A stretch of DNA of 49,581 nt, taken from NCBI GenBank assembly GCA_031271975.1, contig JAISUR010000029.1:1-49581 (forward strand). The letters run 5' to 3'. Source of the stretch: Propionibacteriaceae bacterium (GTDB taxonomy: Bacteria; Actinomycetota; Actinomycetes; Propionibacteriales; Propionibacteriaceae). The notes under the pieces are model-generated. The model saw only the letters and a list, made by a program, of their open reading frames with translations. It had not been told where the DNA came from and did no database searches. This document shows, in pieces, positions 16,354 through 25,459 of the stretch (position 1 is its first letter; every line of letters starts with the position of its first letter). A program made the position numbers and the translations under genes.

Positions 16354-17171
16354 CGGGTGACTCGGCGGCAGGAACTCCGGTCTTGCGTGTGCGGCAAGCC
16401 GCGCTGGCCTTCTCGGAGCGCGTCCTCTGGGACGGCTTGAGCCTCGATGTCCTGCCGGGGGAGTTCATCACCGTGTTGGGAGCCAACGGTTCTGGCAAGT
16501 CTTCGCTGTTGAAGGCGATTCTCGGCATGCAACAGCTCACTTCCGGCGACATACAACTGTGCGGCCACCCGGTGCGAAAAGGCGATCGCCGCATCGGCTA
16601 CATCCCGCAGCAGCGTCTGATCCCCCGGGGGACCCCCATGCGGGGCCGCGACCTGGTGTCCTTCGGCGTGGACGGGCATCGCTGGGGCGTCCGGATTGCC
16701 GGGCGGGCCGCGGCGCGGGCCCGCATTGCCGCCGCCATCGAGTCAGTGGGCGCGAGTTCCTTCGCCGACAAGCCGGTGGGGCTGCTCTCCGGGGGCGAAC
16801 AACAGCGGTTGCGAACCGCCCAGGCGTTGGTGTCCGATCCGGTGTTGCTGTTGTGCGACGAGCCGTTGAGCAGCCTGGATCTGCATTACCAGCAGTCGGT
16901 GGCCAACTTGGTTTCGCGGCGTTGCCGAGAGCATGGCACTTCGGTGCTCTTCGTCACGCACGACATCAATCCCGTGCTTTCCTGCACCGATCGCGTGCTC
17001 TACCTTGCCGCTGGGCGGCACCTGCTCGGCACTCCGAACGACATCCTGCGCTCAGACGTGCTCTCGCAGTTGTATCAAACTCCGGTTGAAGTGGCGCGGG
17101 TGGGCGACCGGGTGGTGGTAGTCGGTGCTCCCGAGCACCACGAGCCGCATCACCTGGAGGTGCGCCAATGA
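16350..17171 (+). CDS. Metal ABC transporter ATPase
   Basis: The 273-residue protein is a standard ABC ATPase: Walker A GANGSGKSS, signature LSGGEQQRL, Walker B LLLCDEPLSSLD and the switch histidine in FVTHD. It powers the importer formed with the flanking binding protein and permease. I chose the GTG at 16350 because it overlaps the binding-protein stop by four bases; an in-frame ATG at 16305 lies well within that gene. The C-terminal extension with a histidine-containing tail (APEHHEPHHLEVRQ) is notable and might bind metal. Its stop overlaps the permease start as ATGA. Confidence 0.93.
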   Translation: MTGDSAAGTPVLRVRQAALAFSERVLWDGLSLDVLPGEFITVLGANGSGKSSLLKAILGMQQLTSGDIQLCGHPVRKGDRRIGYIPQQRLIPRGTPMRGRDLVSFGVDGHRWGVRIAGRAAARARIAAAIESVGASSFADKPVGLLSGGEQQRLRTAQALVSDPVLLLCDEPLSSLDLHYQQSVANLVSRRCREHGTSVLFVTHDINPVLSCTDRVLYLAAGRHLLGTPNDILRSDVLSQLYQTPVEVARVGDRVVVVGAPEHHEPHHLEVRQ

Positions 17172-18049
17172 TCCTCTTGGATGCAGATCCTTGGTGGACC
17201 CGGATCTTGAACTTCGATGACTACGGCAGGTTGCTGGGCTTGGTGCAATACTCGCTGCTCGCGGCGGTGATCCTCGGGGTCGTCGGGGGAGTGATCGGTG
17301 TGTTCGTGATGCAACGAGACATGGCTTTCGCGGTTCACGGCATTTCGGAGTTGTCGTTCGCCGGCGCGGCCGCGGCACTGCTCGCGGGTGGGTCGGTGGT
17401 GGCGGGGTCGCTGGCCGGATCGCTGGTGGCCTCTCTCGCCATCGGGCTGCTGGGTGCGAAAGCCCGCGACCGGAACTCGACGATCGGAGTCCTGATGCCC
17501 TTCGGGTTGGGCCTGGGCATCCTCTTCCTGGCCCTGTACGAGGGCCGGGCGTCGAGCAAGTTCGGCCTGCTGGTCGGGCAGATCATCTCGGTGGACGGTC
17601 CGCAATTGGGCTGGCTGATCGGGGTCTGCACACTCTCCCTCGGGTTGCTGCTGGTGATGTGGCGCCCGCTCATGTTCGACAGCCTCGACCCGGACGTCGC
17701 CGCCGCACGCGGAGTCCCGGACAAGGTGGTTTCGCTGGCGTTCATGCTCACCCTCGGCATGGTCGTTTCGGTCGCTGTCCAAATCGTTGGCGCGCTGCTG
17801 GTATTGGCTCTCGTGGTTACCCCCGCGGCCTCCGCGCTGCGAGTTTCGTCGTCGCCGGTCGTCGTCCCGGCGCTGGCCGCCGGGTTCGGAGTGCTGGCCG
17901 CGGTGGGAGGAATTCTGCTCGCCTTGGGCGGCGCCCTGCCCATCAGCCCCTACATCACGACTATCTCGTTCCTGACCTACCTGGTTTGCCGCGGCGTCGG
18001 CTCGCGTTCGCGGGTGTCCGCCGGGAGTTCGGGGCCGGTCGCTTCGTGA
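17168..18049 (+). CDS. Metal ABC transporter permease
   Basis: This 293-residue protein has eight or so membrane segments and the ABC-3 family pattern (FAVHGISELSFAGAAAALL, then VGALLVLALVVTPAASALR). It forms the channel of the zinc/manganese importer. It is coupled to the ATPase gene by an ATGA overlap and ends the operon. Its last 73 bases overlap the end of the convergent PAP2-like gene, so both C-termini are encoded by the same DNA on opposite strands. The final residues (SRSRVSAGSSGPVAS) look like a non-essential tail. Confidence 0.93.
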   Translation: MILLDADPWWTRILNFDDYGRLLGLVQYSLLAAVILGVVGGVIGVFVMQRDMAFAVHGISELSFAGAAAALLAGGSVVAGSLAGSLVASLAIGLLGAKARDRNSTIGVLMPFGLGLGILFLALYEGRASSKFGLLVGQIISVDGPQLGWLIGVCTLSLGLLLVMWRPLMFDSLDPDVAAARGVPDKVVSLAFMLTLGMVVSVAVQIVGALLVLALVVTPAASALRVSSSPVVVPALAAGFGVLAAVGGILLALGGALPISPYITTISFLTYLVCRGVGSRSRVSAGSSGPVAS

Positions 18050-18819
18050 CGCCAGAGCACCTGGGTGCTCAGCCAAGCGATCCCGGCGACCAGCGAGATG
18101 GAGAAGACGACGTCCACGATGTAGTGCTCCTTGCAGAACAACGTCGCCAGTGAGATCAGGACGCCGAGCACGGCCACCGGCAGCGCGTGGGCTGCCTTGC
18201 GGCCGGATCGGTCGGTGAAGATGATCAGGAAGAACGGCAGCCAGATGTGGGCGTTGTGCAGGCTGGGCAGTCCGTTGGAGGCCGCATCGGAGTTGTACAT
18301 GAATTCGAGCAGCCGGTCGAAGATGCCTGTGTGCTGGGCGTACACGTCCGGGCTCCAGGCGTGCGGCACGTCGTTTGGCGCGACCAGGTAAATGACAGAA
18401 CTGATGGCGAACAGGATCGACAAGGCCAGGATGTAGCGCTTGACCAACTCGCGGTCTCCCACCCAAGCAAGATAGAACGGTGCGAACACCAGCACGGCAT
18501 AGGCCAGCAGATAGAAGACGATGAAGAACGGGATGATCGGCAGCGCCGCGTCCAGGGCTGTGCCGAAGTTGTAGTGCGGGACATTCTCGGTGAACAGGCG
18601 GGTGCCGTTGTACGTGAGCGTTTCCCCGATGTCCAACACCACCAGCGCCACCGCCGGCCAGAGCAGATAGCGCAACGTGAAGTCGTGTTTGGCTTCCGGC
18701 GTGTTCAGTTTGCGTGCGGTGAAGCGATACATGAGCAGCGCCAGCAAGGTGAACGCAATCAGAATTTCTTCAATGCTTGAAATGATCCCCACGCTTGGAA
18801 GGATAATCACGGCCGCCAT
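17977..18819 (-). CDS. PAP2-superfamily membrane protein (inositolphosphotransferase-like)
   Basis: The 280-residue protein has about six membrane segments. Two conserved motifs of the PAP2 superfamily can be seen: NGLPSLHNAH and, about 50 residues later, CKEHYIVDVV, each with the catalytic histidine in place. Such proteins are lipid phosphatases, or in actinobacteria inositolphosphotransferases acting on the outer face of the membrane. The exact substrate is unknown. The C-terminal tail is basic (TREREPTPRQTR) and overlaps the convergent permease gene by 73 bases. Transcription probably starts in the 45 bases after cysK. Confidence 0.82.
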   Translation of the reverse strand: MAAVIILPSVGIISSIEEILIAFTLLALLMYRFTARKLNTPEAKHDFTLRYLLWPAVALVVLDIGETLTYNGTRLFTENVPHYNFGTALDAALPIIPFFIVFYLLAYAVLVFAPFYLAWVGDRELVKRYILALSILFAISSVIYLVAPNDVPHAWSPDVYAQHTGIFDRLLEFMYNSDAASNGLPSLHNAHIWLPFFLIIFTDRSGRKAAHALPVAVLGVLISLATLFCKEHYIVDVVFSISLVAGIAWLSTQVLWRHEATGPELPADTREREPTPRQTR

Positions 18820-18864
18820 TCTTCGCTGGCGTTTTGGGGAAAACGCCTTGTGGCAGGGCGGAAG

Positions 18865-19791
18865 TCAGTCGAACAGCGGCGTGCTGAAATAGCGTTCCCC
18901 GGTGTCCGGGAGCAGCGTCACCACAGTCTTGCCTGGGCCCAGCATCTTGGCCATCCGAAGCGCGGCTGTCACGTTGGAGCCGCTGGATATCCCGCACAGC
19001 AACCCCTCTTTCGCCGCCAGCAGCTTTGCGGTGGCGAGGGCTTCCTGATCGGCCACGACGCATACGTCGTCGTAGATGGCCGTGTCGAGGACTTCGGGAA
19101 TCAGGCCGTCTCCGATGCCCATCTGGAGGTGCGTCCCGATCGGGCCGCCGGAGAGGATGGCGGCTTGCTCGGGCTCCACCGCCCAGATTCGGACATCCGG
19201 CCAGCGCTCCCTAAGTGCCTGGCCGACTCCCGTTATCGAGCCGCCCGTGCCGATCCCCGCGCAGAATCCGTGGATGGGGCCGGCATAGGCCGCGAGGATT
19301 TCTCGCGCCGTGTGGTTTCGGTGCACCGCGGGATTGTTGGGATTGGTGAATTGCTGCGGGATGAAAACCCTGGGGTCTGCCGCGGCGAGTTCCATCGCGG
19401 TGCGAAGGCAGTTTTCGATGCACTCGCCGATGTTGCCGTTGTCTTTGACGAGGATGACCTCCGCCCCGTACTGCTTCACGAGCTTGCGCCGTTCTTCGCT
19501 GACGGAATCCGGCATCACTATCTTGACCTGATAGCCCTTGACGGCGCCGATCAGCGCGATGGCGATGCCCTGGTTGCCGCTCGTCGGCTCGACGATGACT
19601 GATTCCGCGGTGAGCAGCCCCGCGTCTTCTGCCGCTGTGATCATGGCGTGAGCCGTGCGTGTCTTGATGGATCCGCCGATGTTCACGGCCTCGTACTTGA
19701 CCAGGATGTCCGCGCTGTCAGCGTCCGCGATGTTGTTGAGTTTGATCAGAGGCGTGCTTCCGATCGCCTGCAGGACAGATCCATAAACCAT
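18865..19791 (-). CDS. cysK: Cysteine synthase (O-acetylserine sulfhydrylase)
   Basis: The 308-residue PLP enzyme makes cysteine from O-acetylserine and sulfide. The PLP lysine is K43 in NIGGSIKTRTA, a variant of the usual NPGGSVKDR of the type found in some Gram-positive cysteine synthases. TSGNQG (substrate binding) and GTGGSITG (phosphate binding) are intact, as is the C-terminal SSGSN. GGGGA precedes the ATG. It lies 143 bases downstream of sdaA on the same strand, so both act on serine metabolism. No serine acetyltransferase (cysE) is nearby. A cystathionine beta-synthase-like role is possible but less likely at this length. Confidence 0.92.
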   Translation of the reverse strand: MVYGSVLQAIGSTPLIKLNNIADADSADILVKYEAVNIGGSIKTRTAHAMITAAEDAGLLTAESVIVEPTSGNQGIAIALIGAVKGYQVKIVMPDSVSEERRKLVKQYGAEVILVKDNGNIGECIENCLRTAMELAAADPRVFIPQQFTNPNNPAVHRNHTAREILAAYAGPIHGFCAGIGTGGSITGVGQALRERWPDVRIWAVEPEQAAILSGGPIGTHLQMGIGDGLIPEVLDTAIYDDVCVVADQEALATAKLLAAKEGLLCGISSGSNVTAALRMAKMLGPGKTVVTLLPDTGERYFSTPLFD

Positions 19792-19934
19792 AACGTTCCC
19801 CGCTTGCTCGCTTTCTCGGCATGGGTGTCGAGCGTTGGGGCCTTGCCAAAGGCCAGTGTGTGGCGTTGCGGCCTATCTTAAGGTCAAGCTGCGCCGAGGC
19901 GGAACCGTCTTGCGCCCGTTTGGCCGATGAGGAG

Positions 19935-21251
19935 TCAGCATTGCACAAGGCTGGCGAGCCCGCCTGCCGCAGTCTCCTTGTACTTGACGGGCATATCGGC
20001 GCCGGTGGCCATCATCGCTGAAATGACCTGGTCCAAGCTGACGATCTGGTGCCCGTCGCCTGCCAGCGCCAGCCGCGCAGCCGTAATAGCGGTTGTGGCT
20101 CCGATGGCGTTCCGCTCAATGCAGGGCACCTGCACCAGCCCGCCAACGGGATCGCAGGTGAGGCCGAGGTGGTGTTCCAAGCCGATTTCCGCCGCGTTGA
20201 CCACTTGTTCCGGCGACCCGCCCAACACCTCGGCCAGCCCAGCCGCGGCCATCGAACAGGCCACTCCGATTTCCCCTTGGCAGCCCACCTCGGCTCCGGA
20301 AATGGACGCCGTCGCCCGATAGACCTCGCCGATCGCCCCAGCGGCGAGCAAGAAATCGATCGGAGTGCTGTCATCAGAACCGGGCAATGCCAAGGCGTGT
20401 TTGAGCACGGCGGGGACTATCCCGGCGGCGCCGTTCGTTGGCGCTGTCACCACCCGGCCGCCAGCGGCGTTCTGCTCGTTCACCGCCAACGCCCAAAGGC
20501 TGACCCACTCCAACTGGTTGTCCCCCGTTTGGTGCCTTATTTGCCGCAGCATCCGCGGAGCCCGACGTCGCACCCGCAATCCGCCTGGCAGCACCCCTTC
20601 GGTATGGCACCCGGCTTCAATGCACTGGCACATCAGGTCCCACAGAGACCGCAACCGCCCGCGCACCTCGTCCCGGCCGCAGTCGGCAGACTCGTTTCGG
20701 AGCATCAACTCGCTGACCGACAGGCCGGAGCGGGCACATTCGGCGAGCAACTCGGCCCCGGTTCGGAAGGGGTGTGGCAACGGGTCTGGGATGACGGTCG
20801 AGACTTGGCCAGGGTCGGCGCCAACCACGGCGCCACCGCCAATTGAGTAGTAGATGTGTTCGCTCCAGCCGTCTGAGGTGCGGACCCGGAACACGATCCC
20901 GTTGGGATGCAGCGGCAGACGTTCAGCGGGGCGGAATTCTATGTCGCCCACCGGATCGAACTCAATCTCACGGCCGTTGACCAAGAGCCTGCCATCTCGT
21001 GCCACCTGCTCCAGCAGTTGGTCGATTTGCTCCGGGATTACCGATTCGGGGCGGAATCCGGCCAGCCCCGCCACGACCGCACGATCAGTGCCGTGTCCGC
21101 GCCCGGTCGCCCCCAGGGACCCCAGCAGCGCCACCTGCACCGCCTCGATTGCCGGTACCTCTTGCAGCAGCAGGCTGGCAGCTCGCATGGGGCCTACGGT
21201 GTGCGAACTCGATGGCCCCACTCCAGCCTGGAACAGGTCAAAAACGCTCAC
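19935..21251 (-). CDS. sdaA: L-serine dehydratase, iron-sulfur type
   Basis: This 438-residue single-chain enzyme deaminates L-serine to pyruvate and ammonia. The N-terminal segment has GVGPSSSHTVGPM. C324, C366 and C377 (in GCQGEIG and LTCDPVGGLVQVPC) have the same spacing as the [4Fe-4S] ligands of Legionella serine dehydratase. The protein ends in cysteine, as does that enzyme, where the C-terminal Cys closes over the cluster. The start is GTG, six bases after a TAGGCT box, with no ribosome binding site. The cluster is oxygen-sensitive, which suits an organism living with little oxygen. Confidence 0.95.
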   Translation of the reverse strand: MSVFDLFQAGVGPSSSHTVGPMRAASLLLQEVPAIEAVQVALLGSLGATGRGHGTDRAVVAGLAGFRPESVIPEQIDQLLEQVARDGRLLVNGREIEFDPVGDIEFRPAERLPLHPNGIVFRVRTSDGWSEHIYYSIGGGAVVGADPGQVSTVIPDPLPHPFRTGAELLAECARSGLSVSELMLRNESADCGRDEVRGRLRSLWDLMCQCIEAGCHTEGVLPGGLRVRRRAPRMLRQIRHQTGDNQLEWVSLWALAVNEQNAAGGRVVTAPTNGAAGIVPAVLKHALALPGSDDSTPIDFLLAAGAIGEVYRATASISGAEVGCQGEIGVACSMAAAGLAEVLGGSPEQVVNAAEIGLEHHLGLTCDPVGGLVQVPCIERNAIGATTAITAARLALAGDGHQIVSLDQVISAMMATGADMPVKYKETAAGGLASLVQC

Positions 21252-21257
21252 GAGATG

Positions 21258-21263
21258 AGCCTA
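21258..21263 (-). promoter_or_regulatory. -10 box of leaderless sdaA
   Basis: On the minus strand TAGGCT lies six bases before the GTG start of sdaA. The same hexamer at the same distance precedes polA. Confidence 0.5.
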
Positions 21264-21358
21264 ACCACCTGCCCTGTTCAGGCCAAGGGATTCGACCAAC
21301 GCCCGGCCGCGATCGCCACAGTGGACCGGCGAGTTCGTAACCGGTCCGTGCCAGTTGA

Positions 21359-21394
21359 TGTAAGCGCTTGCATTTCCGAATGTAAGCGCTTACA
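21359..21394. promoter_or_regulatory. Two LacI-family operators
   Basis: TGTAAGCGCTTGCA (21359-21372) and TGTAAGCGCTTACA (21381-21394, a perfect palindrome) are LacI-family operators with centres 22 bases apart, two helical turns. They lie 60-95 bases upstream of the alpha-glucoside binding-protein gene. A matching site stands at the lacI promoter (28806-28819), so that repressor is the likely ligand. Confidence 0.9.
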
Positions 21395-21453
21395 CTGGAC
21401 TTGCGAGGATGCTCGCAGGAGACAACTCTTAATACGGAACACAAAGGAGTGAC

Positions 21454-22830
21454 ATGTTTCGTCCAACTCGAATCTTGGCGGCGTTGGCCGCCGTCGTCTG
21501 GTTGGCGGGTTTGACCGCCTGCGGACAAGCCCAATCAACCACCAGCGCGCCTGAAACCACGACTGAGGCCGAGGGTGCCGACGCCGCCTGCGCCGCGTAC
21601 GCCCAATATGGCGATCTCGCCGGCACGAAGGTGACGGTCTACGCGACCTTCATCGATCAAGAAGGCTCCGAATACGAAAGCTCCTGGGCCCAATTTGCCG
21701 AATGCACCGGCGCCGAGATCGCTTACGAGGGCTCCCGGGACTTCGAGGCGCAGCTTCCCGTCCGCGTTGAAGCTGGCGCCGCTCCCGACATCGCGATCCT
21801 GCCGCAACCCGGCCTCCTACGCACCGTGGCCGCAACCGGCAAAGTCAAGCCTGCCCCGGCAGCGGTGGCGGCAAATGTCGACAAGTACTGGTCGGCCTCA
21901 TGGAAGGCGTATGGCACAGTCGATGGGACGTTCTACGCCGCGCCGCTGGGTGCTTCGGCCAAGTCATTCGTGTGGTATTCCCCGGCCATGTTCGCCGACG
22001 CGGGCTACACCATTCCCACCACCTGGGATGAACTCACCGCACTCACCGAGAAGATCGCCGCAGACGGCAAAGCCAAGCCTTGGTGCGTCGGCATCGAATC
22101 TGGCACCGCCACCGGCTGGCCGGCCACGGACTGGGTGGAAGACGCCGTGCTGCGTTTCGCCGGCGGCGACAACTATGACAAGTGGATTTCCCACGAGATC
22201 CCGTTCAACGACCCGTCCATCCTGGAGTCGCTGACCCAGATGGGCAAACTCATCCACGACGAAAAGTATGTGAACGCCGGGATCGGCGACGTCCAGTCCA
22301 TCGCCGCCGAGCCGTGGACGGACGCCGGATATCCGATCGTCGACGGCCAGTGCTACCTGCACCGCGCCGCGTCGTTCTACCAGACCAACTGGACCACCCT
22401 CGACGAGAGCCTTGTCGTCGGCGAAGATGGCGACGTGTGGGCGTTCCCGCTGCCGGGGCTCACTGCCGATTCCAAACCCGTCATCGGCGGCGGTGACTTC
22501 GTCGCCGCGTTCTCCGATCGCCCGGAAGTCCAAGCGTTCCAGGCGTTCCTGGCCAGCCCGGAGTGGGCCAACGCCAAGGCCACTGCTACGCCGCAGGGCT
22601 GGGTAACGGCTAACAGCGGCCTGGACGCGACGCTGCTGAAGTCTCCGATGGACCAGCTCGCCTTCTCGGTGCTGGCCGATCCGGGCGTCGAATTCCGTTT
22701 CGACGGCTCTGATCTGATGCCGTCCGAAGTGGGCGCTGGATCCTTCTGGAAAGAAATGACCGCCTACTTCGCGCAGGACAAGTCCGCCGCGGATGTCTTG
22801 GCCGCGATCGAATCCTCCTGGCCCAAGTAA
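21454..22830 (+). CDS. Sugar ABC transporter binding lipoprotein (alpha-glucoside)
   Basis: The 458-residue protein has a lipoprotein signal with lipobox LTAC (C23) and the extracellular solute-binding family 1 fold (YATFIDQEGSEYESSWAQFAE, then EAGAAPDIAILPQPG). By its operon partners, a GH65 phosphorylase and a beta-phosphoglucomutase-like enzyme, the ligand should be an alpha-linked glucose disaccharide such as trehalose, maltose, kojibiose or nigerose. A good ribosome binding site (AAAGGAG) precedes the ATG. It heads the operon and is controlled by the two upstream LacI operators. The transporter's ATPase is not encoded here, as is usual in actinobacteria, which share an MsiK-type ATPase. 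Confidence 0.9.
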   Translation: MFRPTRILAALAAVVWLAGLTACGQAQSTTSAPETTTEAEGADAACAAYAQYGDLAGTKVTVYATFIDQEGSEYESSWAQFAECTGAEIAYEGSRDFEAQLPVRVEAGAAPDIAILPQPGLLRTVAATGKVKPAPAAVAANVDKYWSASWKAYGTVDGTFYAAPLGASAKSFVWYSPAMFADAGYTIPTTWDELTALTEKIAADGKAKPWCVGIESGTATGWPATDWVEDAVLRFAGGDNYDKWISHEIPFNDPSILESLTQMGKLIHDEKYVNAGIGDVQSIAAEPWTDAGYPIVDGQCYLHRAASFYQTNWTTLDESLVVGEDGDVWAFPLPGLTADSKPVIGGGDFVAAFSDRPEVQAFQAFLASPEWANAKATATPQGWVTANSGLDATLLKSPMDQLAFSVLADPGVEFRFDGSDLMPSEVGAGSFWKEMTAYFAQDKSAADVLAAIESSWPK

Positions 22831-22848
22831 GAACGGTTGACACCTGCG

Positions 22849-23832
22849 ATGGACCTCCTGCTCCACCCGGAAAGCCCCGGTGACAAGCTACTGCTGATGG
22901 TGATCGCCATTGCGATCTTCGTCGGGGTCACCGGGGCGATCCTGGGCCTGCTCAGCCTCCCCAAGCGCATGCCGCGCTGGGTGACGCCGCTGGGTTTCCT
23001 GGCCCCGGCGGTTGCCGCTGTCTGCTTCGGGCTGGTCTATCCGGCCACGGTGACGGTCGGCAACTCGTTCAAGGACCGGGCGGGGCAGGAGTTCATCGGC
23101 TTTGGCAACTACGTCCAGGCCTTCACCGAGGGCCAGTTCCTCATCGTGCTGCGCAACTCGGTTGCGTGGGTGGTGTTGGTCCCGGTGCTCGCCACCGCAC
23201 TCGGCTTGGCCTACGCGGCGCTGGTGGACCGCACCCGTTTCGAGAAGATGGCCAAGACGCTGATGTTCCTGCCGATGGCGATCTCGATGGTGGGTGCGTC
23301 GATCATTTGGAAGTTTGTCTACGACAACAAAGTCGGCCTGCTCTCCGAAGCCTATGTGGGGCTGGCCGCGCTGTTCGGGCAGCAGGTGACGGCGCCGCAG
23401 TGGCTGATGAACGCCCCAGCGAACACCGGATTCCTGATCGTGGTGATGGTGTGGATCCAGGCCGGATTCGCCATGACCGTGCTGTCGGCCGCCATCAAGG
23501 CGATCCCCGACGAGATCAACGAGGCGGCGCTGCTGGACGGGCTGACGGCCTGGCAGCTTTTCCGCACCATCACGGTGCCGATGATCCGGCCGTCGATCGT
23601 AGTGGTGCTGACCACGGTGGCCATGACTTCGCTGAAGGCCTTCGACGTGGTGCGGACGATGACTGGCGGCAACTATGACACGTCGGTGATCGCCAACGAG
23701 TTCTACACCCAGTCGTTCACCAACCAGAACAAGGGCTTGGGGGCGGCGCTGGCCGTGCTGCTGTTCGTCATCATCATCCCGGTGATCGTCTACAACGTGC
23801 GGCAATTGCGCAAGTCGGAGGAGGTGCGGTGA
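22849..23832 (+). CDS. Sugar ABC transporter permease 1
   Basis: This 327-residue MalF-type permease has a long N-terminal hydrophobic part and the ABC inner-membrane signature near its end (EINEAALLDGLTAWQLFRTITVPMIRPS). It forms the membrane channel with the next gene. I chose the ATG at 22849; an in-frame TTG at 22837 is possible but weaker. It follows the binding-protein gene by 18 bases and overlaps the next start (GTGATG), so translation is coupled. The MalF-like periplasmic domain is absent, as expected for this subfamily. Confidence 0.92.
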   Translation: MDLLLHPESPGDKLLLMVIAIAIFVGVTGAILGLLSLPKRMPRWVTPLGFLAPAVAAVCFGLVYPATVTVGNSFKDRAGQEFIGFGNYVQAFTEGQFLIVLRNSVAWVVLVPVLATALGLAYAALVDRTRFEKMAKTLMFLPMAISMVGASIIWKFVYDNKVGLLSEAYVGLAALFGQQVTAPQWLMNAPANTGFLIVVMVWIQAGFAMTVLSAAIKAIPDEINEAALLDGLTAWQLFRTITVPMIRPSIVVVLTTVAMTSLKAFDVVRTMTGGNYDTSVIANEFYTQSFTNQNKGLGAALAVLLFVIIIPVIVYNVRQLRKSEEVR

Positions 23833-24761
23833 TGGCCAGCAAGTCTCCCACCGCGCGGTGGATTAGCCGTCCTCCGGGCCTGACCCGCGCCGAACGACGG
23901 CTGGTTGAGGCGAAGAACCGACTCACCTCGCCTTGGGCTTCGGCACTGGCCCTCGTGATCGCGGCGCTGTGGACCGTTCCCACGTTCGGGTTGCTGGTGA
24001 CCAGCTTCCGGGGCAATCGCCGTGACATCACGTCGAGTCCCTGGTGGGAGGCTCTCGCGCCCGCCAACTGGGGCGGATTCTCGCTGGCCAACTACGAGAC
24101 CGCCCTCGGCCCGCAGAACAAACTGGGCGACTATTTCACCAACTCTTTCGTGGTGACGCTGCCGTCGGTGCTGATTCCGATCACGCTGGCGTTGCTTGCC
24201 GCCTACGCCTTCGCCTGGACGGAATTCCGCGGCCGCAACATCCTGTTCATCGCCGTATTCTCCTTGCAAGTTGTCCCACTTCAGGTGACGATGATCCCGC
24301 TGCTCACCCAATACGTGAACTGGGGGCTGAACGGCACCTACTGGGTGCTGTGGCTTTCCCACGCCATGTTCGGACTGCCGCTGGCGATCTTCCTGCTGCA
24401 CAACTTCATGCGGGAGATCCCGCGCGAGTTGGTGGAGGCCGCCCGTGTCGACGGAGCCGGCCACGTCCAAGTCTTCCTGCGGGTGATCATGCCGCTGATG
24501 ACGCCGGCTATCGCCTCCTTTGCCATCTTCCAATTCCTGTGGGTGTGGAACGACCTACTGGTGGCGTTGGCCTTCGCCGGGAACACCCCGGAGGTGGCTC
24601 CGTTGACTGCGCGGCTGTCCGACATGGTCGGCTCGCGGGGGTCGGCCTGGCATCTGCTCTCCGCCGGGGCGTTCATCTCGATGGTGGTCCCGGTGGCTGT
24701 CTTCCTGGCCCTGCAGCGCTTCTTCGTCCGCGGGCTGTTGGCCGGATCGGTGAAGGGCTGA
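23832..24761 (+). CDS. Sugar ABC transporter permease 2
   Basis: This 309-residue MalG-type permease has six membrane segments and the conserved loop MREIPRELVEAARVDGAGHVQVFLRVIMPLM, which contacts the ATPase. It pairs with the preceding permease. The ATG at 23832 shares one base with the previous stop; the GTG at 23829 directly before it is equally possible. The N-terminal 35 residues are polar and basic. The HAD-family gene starts two bases after its stop. Confidence 0.92.
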   Translation: MASKSPTARWISRPPGLTRAERRLVEAKNRLTSPWASALALVIAALWTVPTFGLLVTSFRGNRRDITSSPWWEALAPANWGGFSLANYETALGPQNKLGDYFTNSFVVTLPSVLIPITLALLAAYAFAWTEFRGRNILFIAVFSLQVVPLQVTMIPLLTQYVNWGLNGTYWVLWLSHAMFGLPLAIFLLHNFMREIPRELVEAARVDGAGHVQVFLRVIMPLMTPAIASFAIFQFLWVWNDLLVALAFAGNTPEVAPLTARLSDMVGSRGSAWHLLSAGAFISMVVPVAVFLALQRFFVRGLLAGSVKG

Positions 24762-24763
24762 GT

Positions 24764-25459
24764 ATGGACGGCTACCTGTTCGACCTCGACGGCGTGCTCG
24801 CGCCCACCGCCGAACTTCACCGGCGGGCCTGGGAACGGATGTTCGCCGAGTTCCTCGCCTCGTTACCCGGCACGGCGGCGTACACCGACTTCGACTACTA
24901 TCACCACCTGGATGGCCGCCCCCGCTGCGACGGCATCGCCGACGTCTTGAAATCGCGGTGTGTGGAGCTGCCGTGGGGATCCCCGGACGATCCGCCCGAC
25001 GCGATCACCGTTTGCGGGCTGGGGAATCGCAAAGACGCCTACTTCCTCGCCGCCTTGGACGCAGGAGGCTTGGCGCCCTATCCGGAGACTGTCTCGGTGC
25101 TGCGAGCCTTGGACAGCCGTGCGGCGGTGTTCGCGGTGGTGAGTTCTTCGCAGAACGCCCAGAAGGTGCTGGACCGCACGGGCCTCAGCGGCTGGTTCCC
25201 GCACGTCGTGGATGGCCGCTATCGCGTCGCAAACGGGCTGGGTGGCAAGCCCGCTCCCGACATGTTCCTGGCGGCGGCCGACCTGGTTGGATTGCCGCCT
25301 GCGAACTGCGCAGTGGTGGAGGACGCCATTTCCGGGGTCGCGGCGGGCCGTGCGGGCGGATTTGGGTTGGTGGTCGGAGTGGATCGCGGCTCTCAGGCGC
25401 AAGCGCTACTGGACGCCGGAGCAGACGTGGTGGTCGATTCGCTGGAAGGGCTGCTATGA
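24764..25459 (+). CDS. Beta-phosphoglucomutase-like HAD hydrolase
   Basis: The 231-residue HAD protein has the nucleophile motif FDLDGVL (D7 and D9) at its very start, a helical cap, VVSSSQNAQKVLDRTGL for motif II, GGKPAPDMF with the motif III lysine, and VVEDAISGV for motif IV. In GH65 operons such enzymes convert beta-glucose-1-phosphate released by the phosphorylase to glucose-6-phosphate. That is the expected job here, because GH65 gives the beta anomer. The start at 24764 lies two bases after the permease stop, and its stop overlaps the GH65 gene. A simple phosphatase cannot be excluded from sequence. Confidence 0.85.
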   Translation: MDGYLFDLDGVLAPTAELHRRAWERMFAEFLASLPGTAAYTDFDYYHHLDGRPRCDGIADVLKSRCVELPWGSPDDPPDAITVCGLGNRKDAYFLAALDAGGLAPYPETVSVLRALDSRAAVFAVVSSSQNAQKVLDRTGLSGWFPHVVDGRYRVANGLGGKPAPDMFLAAADLVGLPPANCAVVEDAISGVAAGRAGGFGLVVGVDRGSQAQALLDAGADVVVDSLEGLL

